Below the pieces are notes generated by a model that saw only the letters and a program-made list of their open reading frames with translations, made no database searches and was not told the DNA's origin. From Xanthomonas arboricola pv. populi (lineage in GTDB: Bacteria > Pseudomonadota > Gammaproteobacteria > Xanthomonadales > Xanthomonadaceae): a stretch of 64,000 bases of DNA. The translations under genes and the position numbers were made by a program. The stretch lies in assembly GCF_002939945.1 (NCBI RefSeq), contig NZ_MDEB01000005.1, positions 163,493 to 227,492 of the forward strand, read 5' to 3'. Of this stretch, positions 17,107-26,342 are shown in pieces; position 1 is the first letter of the stretch, and each line of letters starts with the position of its first letter.

Positions 17107-17649
17107 ATGGATCTGCCTGATGTAACCGCTGTGCAAAACGAAAGTCGCCAGCTGGAGCTGGCTTCCTCCGCAGCGGAGTTGCATGGCGGGTTGTGCGGGT
17201 GGCTCTCCGGTGGTGGTGCCGACAGCGGCGACTGGCTGGCGCGCATTCTGGCCGACACCGCGCAGGTGGCGCCCAGGCAGGGCGGGGCGCTGGACCAGAT
17301 GCGTCAGGCCACGGTGGCGCAACTGGAAGACCGCGATTTCGCCTTCGAGCTGCTGCTGATCGACGACGGCGCACCGCTGGCGGCGCGCACCGATGCCTTG
17401 TTCGACTGGTGTCGCGCCTTCCTGGGCGGCTTTGGCCTGGCGGCGCAGCAGCGCCCGGCACTGACCGAAGAGGGCGAAGAGGCGCTGCAGGATCTGGCGC
17501 GGCTGGCGCAGGCGTCCAGCGACGATTTCGATGCGGCCGACGAAGACGACACCGCCCTGGCGGAGATCGAAGAATTCGTACGCGTGGCGGTGCTGTTGCT
17601 GCATGGCGACTGCGTGATGGGGCCGCGCTTCCGCCAACGTTTGAACTGA
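17107..17649 (+). CDS. ygfB: UPF0149 (YgfB/YecA) family protein
   Basis: A 180-residue UPF0149 protein: [13 protein letters not shown] near the N-terminus, [13 protein letters not shown] in the middle, and [14 protein letters not shown] near the C-terminus, all family hallmarks. The central acidic stretch ([19 protein letters not shown]) is typical. YgfB homologues are encoded ahead of pepP in many gammaproteobacteria, as here (13-base gap). In Pseudomonas a YgfB has been tied to expression of a cell-wall amidase. ATG 17107 (MDLPD) is the family start; an in-frame ATG at 17071 would add 12 residues. Confidence 0.9.
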   Translation: MDLPDVTAVQNESRQLELASSAAELHGGLCGWLSGGGADSGDWLARILADTAQVAPRQGGALDQMRQATVAQLEDRDFAFELLLIDDGAPLAARTDALFDWCRAFLGGFGLAAQQRPALTEEGEEALQDLARLAQASSDDFDAADEDDTALAEIEEFVRVAVLLLHGDCVMGPRFRQRLN

Positions 17650-17662
17650 CCGCGCCACCGCC

Positions 17663-19003
17663 ATGAAAAAGCTCACCGGGATCGGCGCGGCCGAGTACGC
17701 ACGTCGGCGCAGGCAGCTGATGCAGATGGCAGGCGATCAGGCCATCCTGATCCTGCCGGCCGCACCCGTGCGGGTGCGCAGCCACGACACCCACTACCCC
17801 TACCGGCAGGATTCGGATTTCTGGTATCTGAGCGGCTTCCCCGAGCCGGAAGCGGTGCTGGTGCTGGTGCCGGGCCGCAAGCACGGCGAGGCGATCCTGT
17901 TCTGCCGCGAACGCGACGCCGAGCGCGAAGCCTGGGATGGCCCGCGCGAGGGCCAGGAAGGCGCAGTGGAGCGCTACGGCATGGACGATGCCTATCCCAT
18001 CGACGATGTCGACGAGATCCTGCCGGGTCTGCTGGAAGGGCGCAGCCGCGTCCATTACCACTTCGGGCGCGACGTGGATTTCGATCTCAAGCTGATCGGC
18101 TGGCTCAAGCGCGTGCGCGAGCAGATGCGCCACGGCGCGCAGCCGCCGCACGAATTCCTCGAGCTCGGACATCTGCTGCACGAGCAGCGGCTGTTCAAAT
18201 CGCGCGACGAGATCGCGTTGATGCAGCACGCCGCCGACATCAGCGTGCGCGCGCATCGCGCCGCCATGCGGCTGGCGCGGCCGGGCATGCATGAGTACGA
18301 ACTGCAGGCCGAGATCGAGCGCGAGTTCCGCGCCGCCGATGCGTGGCCGGCGTACGGCAGCATCGTCGGCACCGGCAGCAATGCCTGCGTGCTGCATTAC
18401 CGCGCCAACAACGCGCGCAGCCGCGATGGCGAGCTGGTGCTGATCGATGCCGGCGCCGAATACCGCGGCTACGCGGCCGATATCACCCGCACCTTTCCGG
18501 TCAACGGCCGTTTCACCCCCGCGCAGCGCGCGCTGCACGATCTGGTCGGCTCGGCGCAGGCTGCCGCACTGGCGCAGGCGCGCCCCGGCGTGGCCTACGA
18601 AGCCGGGCATCTGGCCGCGGTGCAGGCCTTGACCGAAGGGCTGCTGCAGCTGGGCCTGCTCAAGGGCAAGCTGGAGCGCAACATCGCCGACGGCCATTAC
18701 AAGCGCTTCTATCGGCACAAGACCGGCCACTGGCTGGGGCTGGATGTGCACGATGTAGGCGACTACCGATTGGCGGGCGACTCGCGTCTGCTCGAGCCCG
18801 GCATGGTGTTCACCATCGAGCCGGGGCTCTACATCTCCGCCGACGACACCACGGTGGAGGCCAGGTGGCGCGGTATCGGCATCCGCACCGAAGACAATGT
18901 GCTGATCACCGCCGAGGGTCATCGGGTGCTGACCGATGCCTTGGCGCGCAGCGCCGACGAGATCGAAGCGGAGATGGCGAGCGTCGGTGTTCAAATCGTC
19001 TGA
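17663..19003 (+). CDS. pepP: Xaa-Pro aminopeptidase (M24B)
   Basis: A 446-residue metallopeptidase that removes an N-terminal residue next to proline. The N-terminal creatinase-like domain (HYPYRQDSDFWYLSGFPEPEAV) precedes the pita-bread domain. The dinuclear metal ligands are visible: Asp in LIDAGAEYRGYAADITRTF (two Asp), His in HKTGHWLGLDVHDVGDY, Glu in FTIEPGLY and Glu in IRTEDNVL. It is cytosolic and paired with ygfB upstream. Many relatives have ubiH directly after; here an AT-richer stretch follows instead. Confidence 0.95.
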   Translation: MKKLTGIGAAEYARRRRQLMQMAGDQAILILPAAPVRVRSHDTHYPYRQDSDFWYLSGFPEPEAVLVLVPGRKHGEAILFCRERDAEREAWDGPREGQEGAVERYGMDDAYPIDDVDEILPGLLEGRSRVHYHFGRDVDFDLKLIGWLKRVREQMRHGAQPPHEFLELGHLLHEQRLFKSRDEIALMQHAADISVRAHRAAMRLARPGMHEYELQAEIEREFRAADAWPAYGSIVGTGSNACVLHYRANNARSRDGELVLIDAGAEYRGYAADITRTFPVNGRFTPAQRALHDLVGSAQAAALAQARPGVAYEAGHLAAVQALTEGLLQLGLLKGKLERNIADGHYKRFYRHKTGHWLGLDVHDVGDYRLAGDSRLLEPGMVFTIEPGLYISADDTTVEARWRGIGIRTEDNVLITAEGHRVLTDALARSADEIEAEMASVGVQIV

Positions 19004-19407
19004 GCTAACGCCGCAGGCGTATCCGCGACTGCATACCGGCGCCATCGCGGCGGTAGCCATGGCGATTCAATAGCCTAACGACGGCCCGCCGTGTGGGCGA
19101 TGCAGACATGGCATCTGCATATCCGATTCGCGCATTGCCAACCACGCAGGCCACGCATTGAACCAGTGGTTTCAGCCGCTCTCCGGTTGAGAAGCGTTTG
19201 GCCAATACCCGCATGGAGCGTGACTAACTGCACAATTGTGATGGGCATTACTGATTCGACGAATTCCGTCGGCAGGAAACGAAGTGAGCCAATGAATGCG
19301 CTGCCGGTGCGGGGCTAATGTCGCTGGTGCAGAAAATAAGGTCGCTAGGCGAAATTGTTTTCTGCTTATTAGCCGATCTCCTTCAGTCCTCACTCGGAAG
19401 CCGTTCT
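19004..19407. other. AT-richer gap after pepP
   Basis: No gene that I can support. Open frames on both strands are short and lack ribosome sites or family features. Composition falls: by hand count, 19261-19740 is about 54% GC against roughly 65% in flanking genes. No terminal inverted repeat or transposase remnant was noticed. It may be an acquired or decayed segment. Confidence 0.5.
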
Positions 19408-19734
19408 ATGAAGCTCATGAAGATTCAACCGCTGATGTGGCGCCATGGCCTGTGCTCAACTGCCTTACTATTGACCACGGTTCTAGCTGTTGCACCCGTC
19501 ATGGCGGCTGGCACGACAAGAATTTTAGCAAATGCGCGCGGCCCCGCCGACGCGTTGAAGACAATCAGTAGCAAGGAAGTATTTGCTGCGCATTGGCAAT
19601 TAGCCTGGAACAGGTGCAAAGCAGGCTCCCCGTCCACGCGGTCCCTGGCGCTGACCGGATTCAATGTGAGGAGCAGGGACTTGAGAGGTAATTACTCGGT
19701 GATCAGTGATTGGGCGTGCCGAGATAGTCCCTGA
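19408..19734 (+). CDS. Small exported protein of unknown function
   Basis: A 108-residue predicted secreted protein. The start at 19408 has GGAAG at 19396-19400, seven bases ahead. The N-terminus is a convincing signal peptide: positive MKLMK, then STALLLTTVLAVAPVMA, cut near residue 34. The mature part is basic with two Cys (WNRCKAG and DWACRD) that could form a disulphide, and has no domain I recognise. It lies alone in an AT-richer stretch between pepP and pepQ. It could be a lineage-specific exported factor or a remnant. Confidence 0.5.
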   Translation: MKLMKIQPLMWRHGLCSTALLLTTVLAVAPVMAAGTTRILANARGPADALKTISSKEVFAAHWQLAWNRCKAGSPSTRSLALTGFNVRSRDLRGNYSVISDWACRDSP

Positions 19735-19790
19735 ATCGTGCGAGTCCGGTGCCGATGACGGTGCGGCCATGTCGCTTTCCCATCAAGATT

Positions 19791-21119
19791 TCAGGTGGGG
19801 GCGGCAAACACCGGGCGGGTCAGGTTTTCAGGGGCGCCATCGGTGCACACCACCTCGTCTTCGATGCGGATGCCGCCGTAGGGTTTGAAGTGGTCGACGC
19901 GCTGCCAGTCGACGCTGGCGGCGTGGCCGTTCTTCTTCACTTCGTCCAGCAGCATGTCGATGAAGTACACGCCCGGTTCGATGGTGACCACCATGCCCGG
20001 TTCCAGCACGCGGGTCAGGCGCAGATACGGGTGGCCGGCGGGGTGGTCGATGCGCCCGCCGCGGTCGCTGGCCGCAAAGCCGGCCACGTCGTGCACCTGC
20101 AGGCCGATCAGATGGCCCAGCCCGTGCGGGAAGAATGCGGCGCTGACGCCGGTGGCGAGCGCAGCTTCCGGCGACACGGTGAGGATGCCGAAGTCCTTGA
20201 GGATGCCCATCAACGCCAGATGCGCATCCACGTGCAACTGCTTGTAATCCACGCCGTTGCGCACGCCCTGGCCCATGCGGATCTGTGCGGCATCCACCGC
20301 ATCGATCAAGGCCTGGAATTCGCTGCCGGGGTCGGCGGCATAGGTGCGGGTGATGTCGCTGGCGTAACCATAGGCCGAGGCGCCGGCATCAATCAGGAAG
20401 CTACGCAGCGGCTGCGGCGGCTGCTGGCCGAGCTCGGTGTAGTGCAGCACCGCGCCGTGTTCGTTGAGCGCGATGATATTGCCGTAGGGCAGTTCATTGG
20501 CGTCCTGGCCGACGGCGGTGCAATAGGCCATATGGATGACGAACTCGCTCTGGCCGACGCGGAAGGCCGCTTCGGCCGCGCGATGGCCGCGCACTCCCAA
20601 CTGCTGGGCGATGCGCAGCAATGCCAGTTCGTATGGCGTCTTGAAGGCGCGCTGGTAGTCCAGGTAGTCGAGCACCGGCTGCGGATTGTTCGGCACATAG
20701 GCACCGAGCGCGCTCTGCGCCTCGCCGAGGATGGCGCAACGTTCGACTTGCCTGGGCAGGAGCGCAAGGGCCTGGTCCGGGGTGCGGATGATGTGGATGT
20801 CGCAGTGCTCCACCCACCAGCCGCTGGGTGCGTCGGGCACCACATGCCAATAGTCCAACGGCTGGCAGAAGATCAGCGTCGGCCGCTTGCCCGGGGTGTA
20901 GACCAGCCAGCTGTTGGGCACCCGCGTCAGCGGCACCCAGGCCTTGAATTGCGGATTGACCGCATAGGGATAGTCGCGGTCGTCGAACACCTGGTAATGC
21001 AGGCCACCGCTAGGCACGACCAGGTGGTCGAAGCCGCCGCGCTGCAGCGCCTCGTCGGCGCGCGCGGTCAGCGTGCGCAGGTGGTCGGAATACAGGTGGC
21101 TCAAGGACGGCTGGGGCAT
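19791..21119 (-). CDS. pepQ: Xaa-Pro dipeptidase (PepQ-like, M24)
   Basis: A 442-residue prolidase that cleaves Xaa-Pro dipeptides in the cytosol. The N-terminal domain includes WLVYTPGKRPTLIFCQP and DYWHVVPDAPSGWW, as in the gammaproteobacterial PepQ. Metal ligands are seen in LIDAGASAYGYASDITRTY (two Asp), HGLGHLIGLQVHDVAGF (His), TIEPGVYF (Glu) and IRIEDEVV (Glu). The start at 21119 (MPQPSL) matches the family length; the frame extends upstream without a ribosome site. It converges with the small exported gene. Confidence 0.93.
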   Translation of the reverse strand: MPQPSLSHLYSDHLRTLTARADEALQRGGFDHLVVPSGGLHYQVFDDRDYPYAVNPQFKAWVPLTRVPNSWLVYTPGKRPTLIFCQPLDYWHVVPDAPSGWWVEHCDIHIIRTPDQALALLPRQVERCAILGEAQSALGAYVPNNPQPVLDYLDYQRAFKTPYELALLRIAQQLGVRGHRAAEAAFRVGQSEFVIHMAYCTAVGQDANELPYGNIIALNEHGAVLHYTELGQQPPQPLRSFLIDAGASAYGYASDITRTYAADPGSEFQALIDAVDAAQIRMGQGVRNGVDYKQLHVDAHLALMGILKDFGILTVSPEAALATGVSAAFFPHGLGHLIGLQVHDVAGFAASDRGGRIDHPAGHPYLRLTRVLEPGMVVTIEPGVYFIDMLLDEVKKNGHAASVDWQRVDHFKPYGGIRIEDEVVCTDGAPENLTRPVFAAPT

Positions 21120-21184
21120 ACGGGGCTCGATCGGCAATGCAAAGACAGGACGCGATTTTGCCGTAATCGTGGTGATGCTGTCCT

Positions 21185-21532
21185 TCAACCCGGCATGTGT
21201 TCTTCGGCGATCCAGGCGCGCAGGCGCTGGCGATGCGGCTCGGACATGGTCAGGAAGCGGAAGCCGGCCCACGCCTGTCCGGGTGCGTGCGCGGCTTCGG
21301 CCCACAACAGATGCACGCCGACATCGATCTCGGTGGCGCGGCCGATGCGCTCGGGCAGGCTGAAGCGCAATTGATACAGGGCGTCGTCATGCAGCGGAAC
21401 CGAAGCCAGCAGCAGCATGCCGGTTTCCGAGACATTGCCGACGCGTCCGATCTGCGCCTCGCTGAGCATGTCGGTCACCGGTACCAGGTCGGACGGCTGG
21501 CGGCGCGGTGCGCGGCGGGTGTCCTGGATCAT
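21185..21532 (-). CDS. PilZ domain protein, probable c-di-GMP receptor
   Basis: A 115-residue single PilZ domain. The c-di-GMP-binding elements are intact: the RxxxR motif in RRAPRR near the N-terminus, and NxSxxG (NVSETG) about 20 residues later. The downstream strand LYQLRFSLPE and the final helix HRQRLRAWIAEE fit the fold. It probably switches a partner in response to c-di-GMP. Its start overlaps the stop of the DUF1631 gene by four bases, so the two are translationally coupled and may act together. Confidence 0.9.
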   Translation of the reverse strand: MIQDTRRAPRRQPSDLVPVTDMLSEAQIGRVGNVSETGMLLLASVPLHDDALYQLRFSLPERIGRATEIDVGVHLLWAEAAHAPGQAWAGFRFLTMSEPHRQRLRAWIAEEHMPG

Positions 21533-23955
21533 GGCTCGACCTCCGTAGCGGGTGCCTGGCCGGCCAGGGTGCGCAGCGTGCGCACGGTGGCATGCCAGGC
21601 ACGGTCGATCAGGCGCGATTTCTCCTCGACCAGCAAGCGCGCCTGGCCGCCGGCCATCAGCCGCGCCAGGCCATCCAGCGATTGCTCGCCGACCTTTTGT
21701 CCGCGCTGATTGACGAACAGCGCATTGCCGGTCATCGGGCTGTACCAGGACAGCCGTTGCCGGCGCAGATCGCCCGCCTGGTTGATCACGAACTCGAACC
21801 AGCTGCCGAACGGCAGGCTGCGCAGCTGTGTGTAGCACGCCTCTTCGGCCGGCGAACGCGGAGTGGCGATGTCCTTGCGCGGGGTGCTGTCGCCCTGGTC
21901 GCCCAGCCGCGTGCGCGCCTTGAGCTTGGCGGTGAGTTCGGTGCGCGAGGTCATCTCGTCCTCGCCACCGGGCGTGGACAGGCGCCGCGCGATCGCCGCC
22001 GCTTCATCGGGGTGATAGCCGACCTGCAGCAGCGCGGTTTCGATATCGGTGCCGAGCGCGATGTCGGCAGGTTGCTCCTGGCTGCGGCAGGTGACTTCGG
22101 CGATGCGCGCGGTCAGTGCCTGGCGCTCGTCCCACTCGGGCGATTGCTCGCCCTGGCGCAGCAGCGTCAGCGTCAGCACGTCCGACCATGCCTGACGCAG
22201 TAGCGACTGTACGAAGCGCGGCGGGGCGCTCTGCTCGCACAGCTGCTCGATGCGCGCCTCGGCCTGCTGCTTGGCCGACTCCAGCCGCTCCTTGCCACGC
22301 GCCGCATCCACATGGCGCCGCTCGGCGAGGTTGGCCCTGCGCGCCAATGTGCGCAGATGCGCCTGGATCTCGTCGTTGGCTGTGGCGAAGACGGCCTCGT
22401 CGCCCCGATAGTCGTTGACGATCCTGTCCACCGCGCTGCCCAGCTTGTGCAGCAGCTGCGGGTCGACGTCGTCGTCGCCCAGCCATACCGCGCCCGACTC
22501 GGCCACGGTGTTGAGCAATTCGCGCACCGGGTGCTGGTCGCGCACGAAGAAATGCGTATCGGCCAAGGCTGCGCGCACCACCGGGACCTGCAATCTGGCG
22601 AGCAGGGCCTGCGTCGGGGTCTGCTCGCGCACTTCGCGTTGCATCTGCGCGTAGAGCAGGCCGAGCAGATCGAAGGTGTCGCTGTCCTGCGGCGACAGCG
22701 CAGCGTCGGGGCCGTGTTGCGTCCGCAGCAACGCCAGCACCTGGCGCTGCACCGCATCGATGCCGGTGGGCTGCGATGCTGCCGCTGCCTGCGCCGCCAG
22801 CGTGCCTTGCAGGCTGGCCAGTGCGTCGCTGAGGGCCGCCTTGGGCACCGGCGAGGAGGCGAGCTGGGGAGATGCTTCTTGAGGGGTTGCCTGCGCGCTG
22901 GTCGCAGGCGCTGCGCTGTGATGTGCAGAACTTTGCTTGGCAGCTGCGCCTGCGTTGCCGGCTGCCTGCGACTGACGCGCCGACGACATCAGGCCGCCGA
23001 GCGCCTGCACTGCATCGCTCAGGGCGGGTGTGGTCTGCTCACCATATGTCGCGCCAGCCAGTGTCATCGGCATCGCGGACGGAGCCAGCAGGGCGTTCTG
23101 CCACGGTGTCGGTGCGGATTGCCCGCTCCAGCCGGTTGCAGGTCGCCCGTTGCGCGGCGGCGTCGCGCGCGCGCTGGCGGCCGCAGCATCCTTCGGTGCG
23201 GTGGCTGATGCGGGCGCTGCGCGCCGCGTCTGCACATGCGTGGGTTTGACCAGATACGGGTGATAGATCAGGCCAGGCAGAATGCCTTCCTGCGCGAGTG
23301 CGCTGTTGGCGCGCTCGTACAGATCGTTCAAACGCTCGATCACCTGACGCTCGAACACGCGATAGAGCGTCAGCTGCCCATCCAGGCTCAGTCCCAGCGT
23401 TTCGCCGCACTGGCGCAGCACGCGGCACAGCGCGTACGGGCCCAACGGCAATGCTTCCAGTTCGAATTCGGCCACCGCGCCGATCACCGCCAATCGCTGT
23501 GCCAGCAATTGCAGCGCATCTGCGCGGCGGAGGGTCTGGCGACGCGCAATCTCGCTGAGCACGATATCGCGATCGATATCGGTGTCCTCCACCAGGCTGA
23601 GCATCAGCGGATGCGCTGATGCGTCGGCCGGTGGCGTCAGCGAGGGGCGATCGCGCAGCGTGGCCAGGTCCTGCGCCAGCTGTTGCAGAAATGCCTGCGG
23701 AAACCGATCGATGTGGTCGCGCAGGCCGCGCATCTGTGCAGAGGTCTCTGTCTGGACCTGGCTGCTGCGTGCATGCTGGGCCTGATGCAGCAGCTCGCGT
23801 TCCAGCTCGACGATGGTCAGCCGCAGCGCTCCGCTGAGCGCCTGCACGCAGTGCGCGTGCAGGGCGGCGAGCAGGCGCCGACCACGCACGGAAACCGGCG
23901 CATCGGCGATTGGGCCGCTGAGCGTGTGCTGCAGGGAAGAGGCGGGAGTGGACAT
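21529..23955 (-). CDS. DUF1631 family protein
   Basis: An 808-residue DUF1631 protein, mainly helical, with a long Ala/Gln/Ser-rich linker in the middle (about residues 220-400) and a conserved C-terminal part (LPFGSWFEFVINQAGDLRRQRLSWYSPMTGNALFVNQRGQK). That C-terminal piece resembles a small beta domain often seen with PilZ-like folds, which fits the adjacent PilZ gene. Function is not established. The start at 23955 (MSTPASS) is a choice; in-frame upstream ATGs (to 24135) run into the promoter region. No membrane segment is evident, so it is probably cytosolic. Confidence 0.82.
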   Translation of the reverse strand: MSTPASSLQHTLSGPIADAPVSVRGRRLLAALHAHCVQALSGALRLTIVELERELLHQAQHARSSQVQTETSAQMRGLRDHIDRFPQAFLQQLAQDLATLRDRPSLTPPADASAHPLMLSLVEDTDIDRDIVLSEIARRQTLRRADALQLLAQRLAVIGAVAEFELEALPLGPYALCRVLRQCGETLGLSLDGQLTLYRVFERQVIERLNDLYERANSALAQEGILPGLIYHPYLVKPTHVQTRRAAPASATAPKDAAAASARATPPRNGRPATGWSGQSAPTPWQNALLAPSAMPMTLAGATYGEQTTPALSDAVQALGGLMSSARQSQAAGNAGAAAKQSSAHHSAAPATSAQATPQEASPQLASSPVPKAALSDALASLQGTLAAQAAAASQPTGIDAVQRQVLALLRTQHGPDAALSPQDSDTFDLLGLLYAQMQREVREQTPTQALLARLQVPVVRAALADTHFFVRDQHPVRELLNTVAESGAVWLGDDDVDPQLLHKLGSAVDRIVNDYRGDEAVFATANDEIQAHLRTLARRANLAERRHVDAARGKERLESAKQQAEARIEQLCEQSAPPRFVQSLLRQAWSDVLTLTLLRQGEQSPEWDERQALTARIAEVTCRSQEQPADIALGTDIETALLQVGYHPDEAAAIARRLSTPGGEDEMTSRTELTAKLKARTRLGDQGDSTPRKDIATPRSPAEEACYTQLRSLPFGSWFEFVINQAGDLRRQRLSWYSPMTGNALFVNQRGQKVGEQSLDGLARLMAGGQARLLVEEKSRLIDRAWHATVRTLRTLAGQAPATEVEP

Positions 23956-24180
23956 CCGGGGAGGCGGGTTCGGTGCGAGGCGTGAGCTATGTAGCATGTT
24001 TTTCCATCGGTCAGCGACCGCACGGGCACGAGACGCGCCTTGCCAGATGCAGTCGCGATCCTCAATGCGGAAGGCGCGCATGGCGCGAAACCGGTGTAAC
24101 TGCGCGCCAGTGCTGTCGCGTGCGCTACCGATCACGGTGCGGCGTGATGGCTGTGTTGCGCAGCCACGCGATCGTCGCGG

Positions 24181-25338
24181 TCAGCCCAGAAACAGCTCGA
24201 CCACGTCATTGGTGAAGCGGCGGCCCAGCTCGGTCGGCACCACGCGTCCGTCCTGCCGGGTCATCCAGCCTTGCGCAATGGCACGCGTCACGGGCACTTC
24301 GATGACGGACGCTTCCAAACCGGTGGAGACTTCGAAGTCGCTCAGACCGAAACCCTCGTGCAGGCGCAACAGATTGAGCATGTACTCGAACGGCAGCCGC
24401 TCGCGCGGCACGATCTCGTCGCCGCCGATCGATGCCGTACTGCCGGCGCTGGCCAGGTAGCTCTGCGGATGTTTGTGCTTCCAGCGTCGCAGCACATGCT
24501 GCTCGGCGCCGGAGCTGATCTTGCCGTGCGCCCCGGCGCCGATGCCCAGATAATCGCCGAAGCGCCAGTAATTGAGGTTATGCGCGCATTGCCGCCCGGA
24601 CCTGGCGTAGGCACTCACTTCGTACTGCGCATAGCCGGCCTCGGCCAGCAGGCGCTGACAATGTTCCTGGATGTCCCAGGCCGCATCGTCGTCGGGAATG
24701 CCCTTAGGCGGCCGCGCGAAGAACACCGTGTTCGGCTCCAGCGTGAGCTGGTAATGCGACAGGTGGGCGGGCTGCAACGCAAAGGCGCGTTCGAGATCGC
24801 GCTCGGCCTGCGCCAGTGTCTGTTCGGGCAGCGCGTACATCAGGTCGATATTGAAGTTGTCGTAGCCGGCATCCTGCGCCAGCTTGATCGCACGCTCGGC
24901 CTGGGCACTGTCGTGGATGCGGCCGAGCCGCTGCAGCGCCACATCGTCGAAGGTCTGCACACCGAAGCTCAGACGGTTCACGCCAGCGGCGCGATAGCCA
25001 TCGAAGCGGCCATGCTCGGCGGTGCCTGGATTGGTTTCCAGGGTGATCTCCAGATTCGGCGCAAAGCGCAGCCGCGCGGCCGCCGCTTGCAGAAATCGGT
25101 CGATCGCCTCGGGCGGGAACAGGCTCGGCGTGCCGCCGCCGAAGAACACCGAATGCACCACGCGTCCCCACACCAGGGACAGATCCGCATCCAGATCGCG
25201 AATCAACGCATCCACGTAGTCCTCGAACGGCAGCACGCCCTTGGCCGCATGCGAATTGAAATCGCAGTACGGGCATTTGCGCACGCACCAGGGCAGGTGC
25301 ACGTAAAGCGACAGCGGCGGTGGAATCAGGTCGGGCAC
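24181..25338 (-). CDS. hemW: Radical SAM haem chaperone HemW
   Basis: A 385-residue radical SAM protein related to HemN. The [4Fe-4S] motif is CVRKCPYCDF near the N-terminus; later are GGGTPSLFP, ETNPGT and the conserved LSFGVQTFDD. In studied bacteria HemW binds haem and delivers it to respiratory proteins rather than oxidising coproporphyrinogen. The start is a GTG at 25338, which gives the family N-terminus (MPDLIPPPLSLYVHLPWC); the longer frame to 25407 overlaps rdgB. It is 16 bases after the rdgB stop, in one operon with rdgB and rph. Confidence 0.92.
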   Translation of the reverse strand: MPDLIPPPLSLYVHLPWCVRKCPYCDFNSHAAKGVLPFEDYVDALIRDLDADLSLVWGRVVHSVFFGGGTPSLFPPEAIDRFLQAAAARLRFAPNLEITLETNPGTAEHGRFDGYRAAGVNRLSFGVQTFDDVALQRLGRIHDSAQAERAIKLAQDAGYDNFNIDLMYALPEQTLAQAERDLERAFALQPAHLSHYQLTLEPNTVFFARPPKGIPDDDAAWDIQEHCQRLLAEAGYAQYEVSAYARSGRQCAHNLNYWRFGDYLGIGAGAHGKISSGAEQHVLRRWKHKHPQSYLASAGSTASIGGDEIVPRERLPFEYMLNLLRLHEGFGLSDFEVSTGLEASVIEVPVTRAIAQGWMTRQDGRVVPTELGRRFTNDVVELFLG

Positions 25339-25354
25339 TGCATCAGGCCATCGG

Positions 25355-25954
25355 TCATAGCGACAGGGCGTGCAGCTTGTGCTGCAACGTGGCCAGCGCC
25401 ACCGCACGGTGACTCAGCCGGTTCTTCAACGCGCTATCCATCTGTGCAGCGGTCAGGCCATGCACCGGATCCAGAAACACCGGGTTGTAGCCGAAGCCGC
25501 CCGCGCCGCGCGGTTCGGTGGTGATCATCCCTTCCCACCTGCCTTCGGCGATCAGCGGCTGCGGATCTTCCGGGTGACGCAGCAGCACGATCACCGCGTA
25601 GAACCGCGCGCTGCGGCGCTCGGCCGGCACGGCGCGCATGGCATCGAGCAACTTGGCGTTGTTGGCATTCGCATCGGTCGGGCTGCCTGCGTAGCGCGCG
25701 CTGTACAAGCCGGGTGCGCCGCCGAGCGCATCGACGATCAGTCCGGAGTCGTCGGCCAGTGCCGGCAGGCCGGTGACCGCGCTGGCATGGCGCGCTTTGA
25801 TCAGGGCGTTCTCGACGAAGGTCAGGCCGGTTTCCGGCACATCGTCTACGCCGAGCTCGCCTTGCGCCACGACGCGCAGCGGCAGGTCGGCGAGCATGGC
25901 GCGCAGTTCTTCCAGCTTGCCGGCGTTGCCGCTGGCCAGGACCAGGTGTTTCAT
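25355..25954 (-). CDS. rdgB: XTP/dITP diphosphatase (RdgB/HAM1)
   Basis: A 199-residue house-cleaning pyrophosphatase that hydrolyses dITP, XTP and related purines to keep them out of DNA. Motifs: LASGNAGKLEEL at the N-terminus, TFVENALIKARHA, ADDSGLIVDALGGAPGLYSARYAG and GFGYNPVF. All are typical. Its ATG overlaps the stop of the VOC gene (ATGA at 25951-25954), so translation is probably coupled. The upstream frameshift in that gene could lower rdgB translation. Confidence 0.96.
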   Translation of the reverse strand: MKHLVLASGNAGKLEELRAMLADLPLRVVAQGELGVDDVPETGLTFVENALIKARHASAVTGLPALADDSGLIVDALGGAPGLYSARYAGSPTDANANNAKLLDAMRAVPAERRSARFYAVIVLLRHPEDPQPLIAEGRWEGMITTEPRGAGGFGYNPVFLDPVHGLTAAQMDSALKNRLSHRAVALATLQHKLHALSL

Positions 25955-26342
25955 TGCTTGGGCTCCAGCAGGTCCCACTTGGTGCCGTACAGATCGCGAA
26001 ACACCACGACCGTGCCGTACGGTTCCTCGCGCGGGGGGCCGTAAATTCCACGCCGAACGCCTGCATCGCCGCATGGTCGCGCCAGAAGTCGTCGGTGTAG
26101 AGAAAATGATCCACCCGCCCGCCGGTCTGGTCGCCGATGCGCGCGCGCTGGGCGTCGTCGCCCGGCTGCGCGAGCAGTAGCGCGGCATCCTGTGGGCCGC
26201 CCGGGCCGATCACCACCCAGCGCTTGCCATCGTCGAGCAACCGGTCCTGCAGCACCTGGAAACCCAGCGCACCGGTGTACCAGGCGATCGCCGCGTCGTA
26301 GTCGGCGACCAGCAAGGTGGTCAGGGCAATACGTCGGCTCAT
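25951..26342 (-). pseudogene. VOC/glyoxalase-family gene broken by a one-base frameshift
   Basis: Starts [20 protein letters not shown], a vicinal-oxygen-chelate fold, with the usual AFGVEFTAP near residue 100. The frame then breaks: the C-terminus expected of the family (PREEPYGTVVVF ... GTKWDLLEPKQ, stop at 25951-25953) is in the next frame. The break falls at a run of six Gs (+ strand 26033-26038); a seventh would give an intact 130-residue protein. Unshifted, translation would run on far into rdgB. The lost C-terminus carries the likely last metal-ligand Glu. It could be a sequencing error, a real mutation or a slippage switch. The start overlaps the rph stop by four bases. Confidence 0.8.

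Noticed and set aside
19749..21374. A 541-codon plus-strand frame over pepQ
   Set aside because: Antisense to a prolidase gene with all metal ligands; no recognisable domain in the frame.
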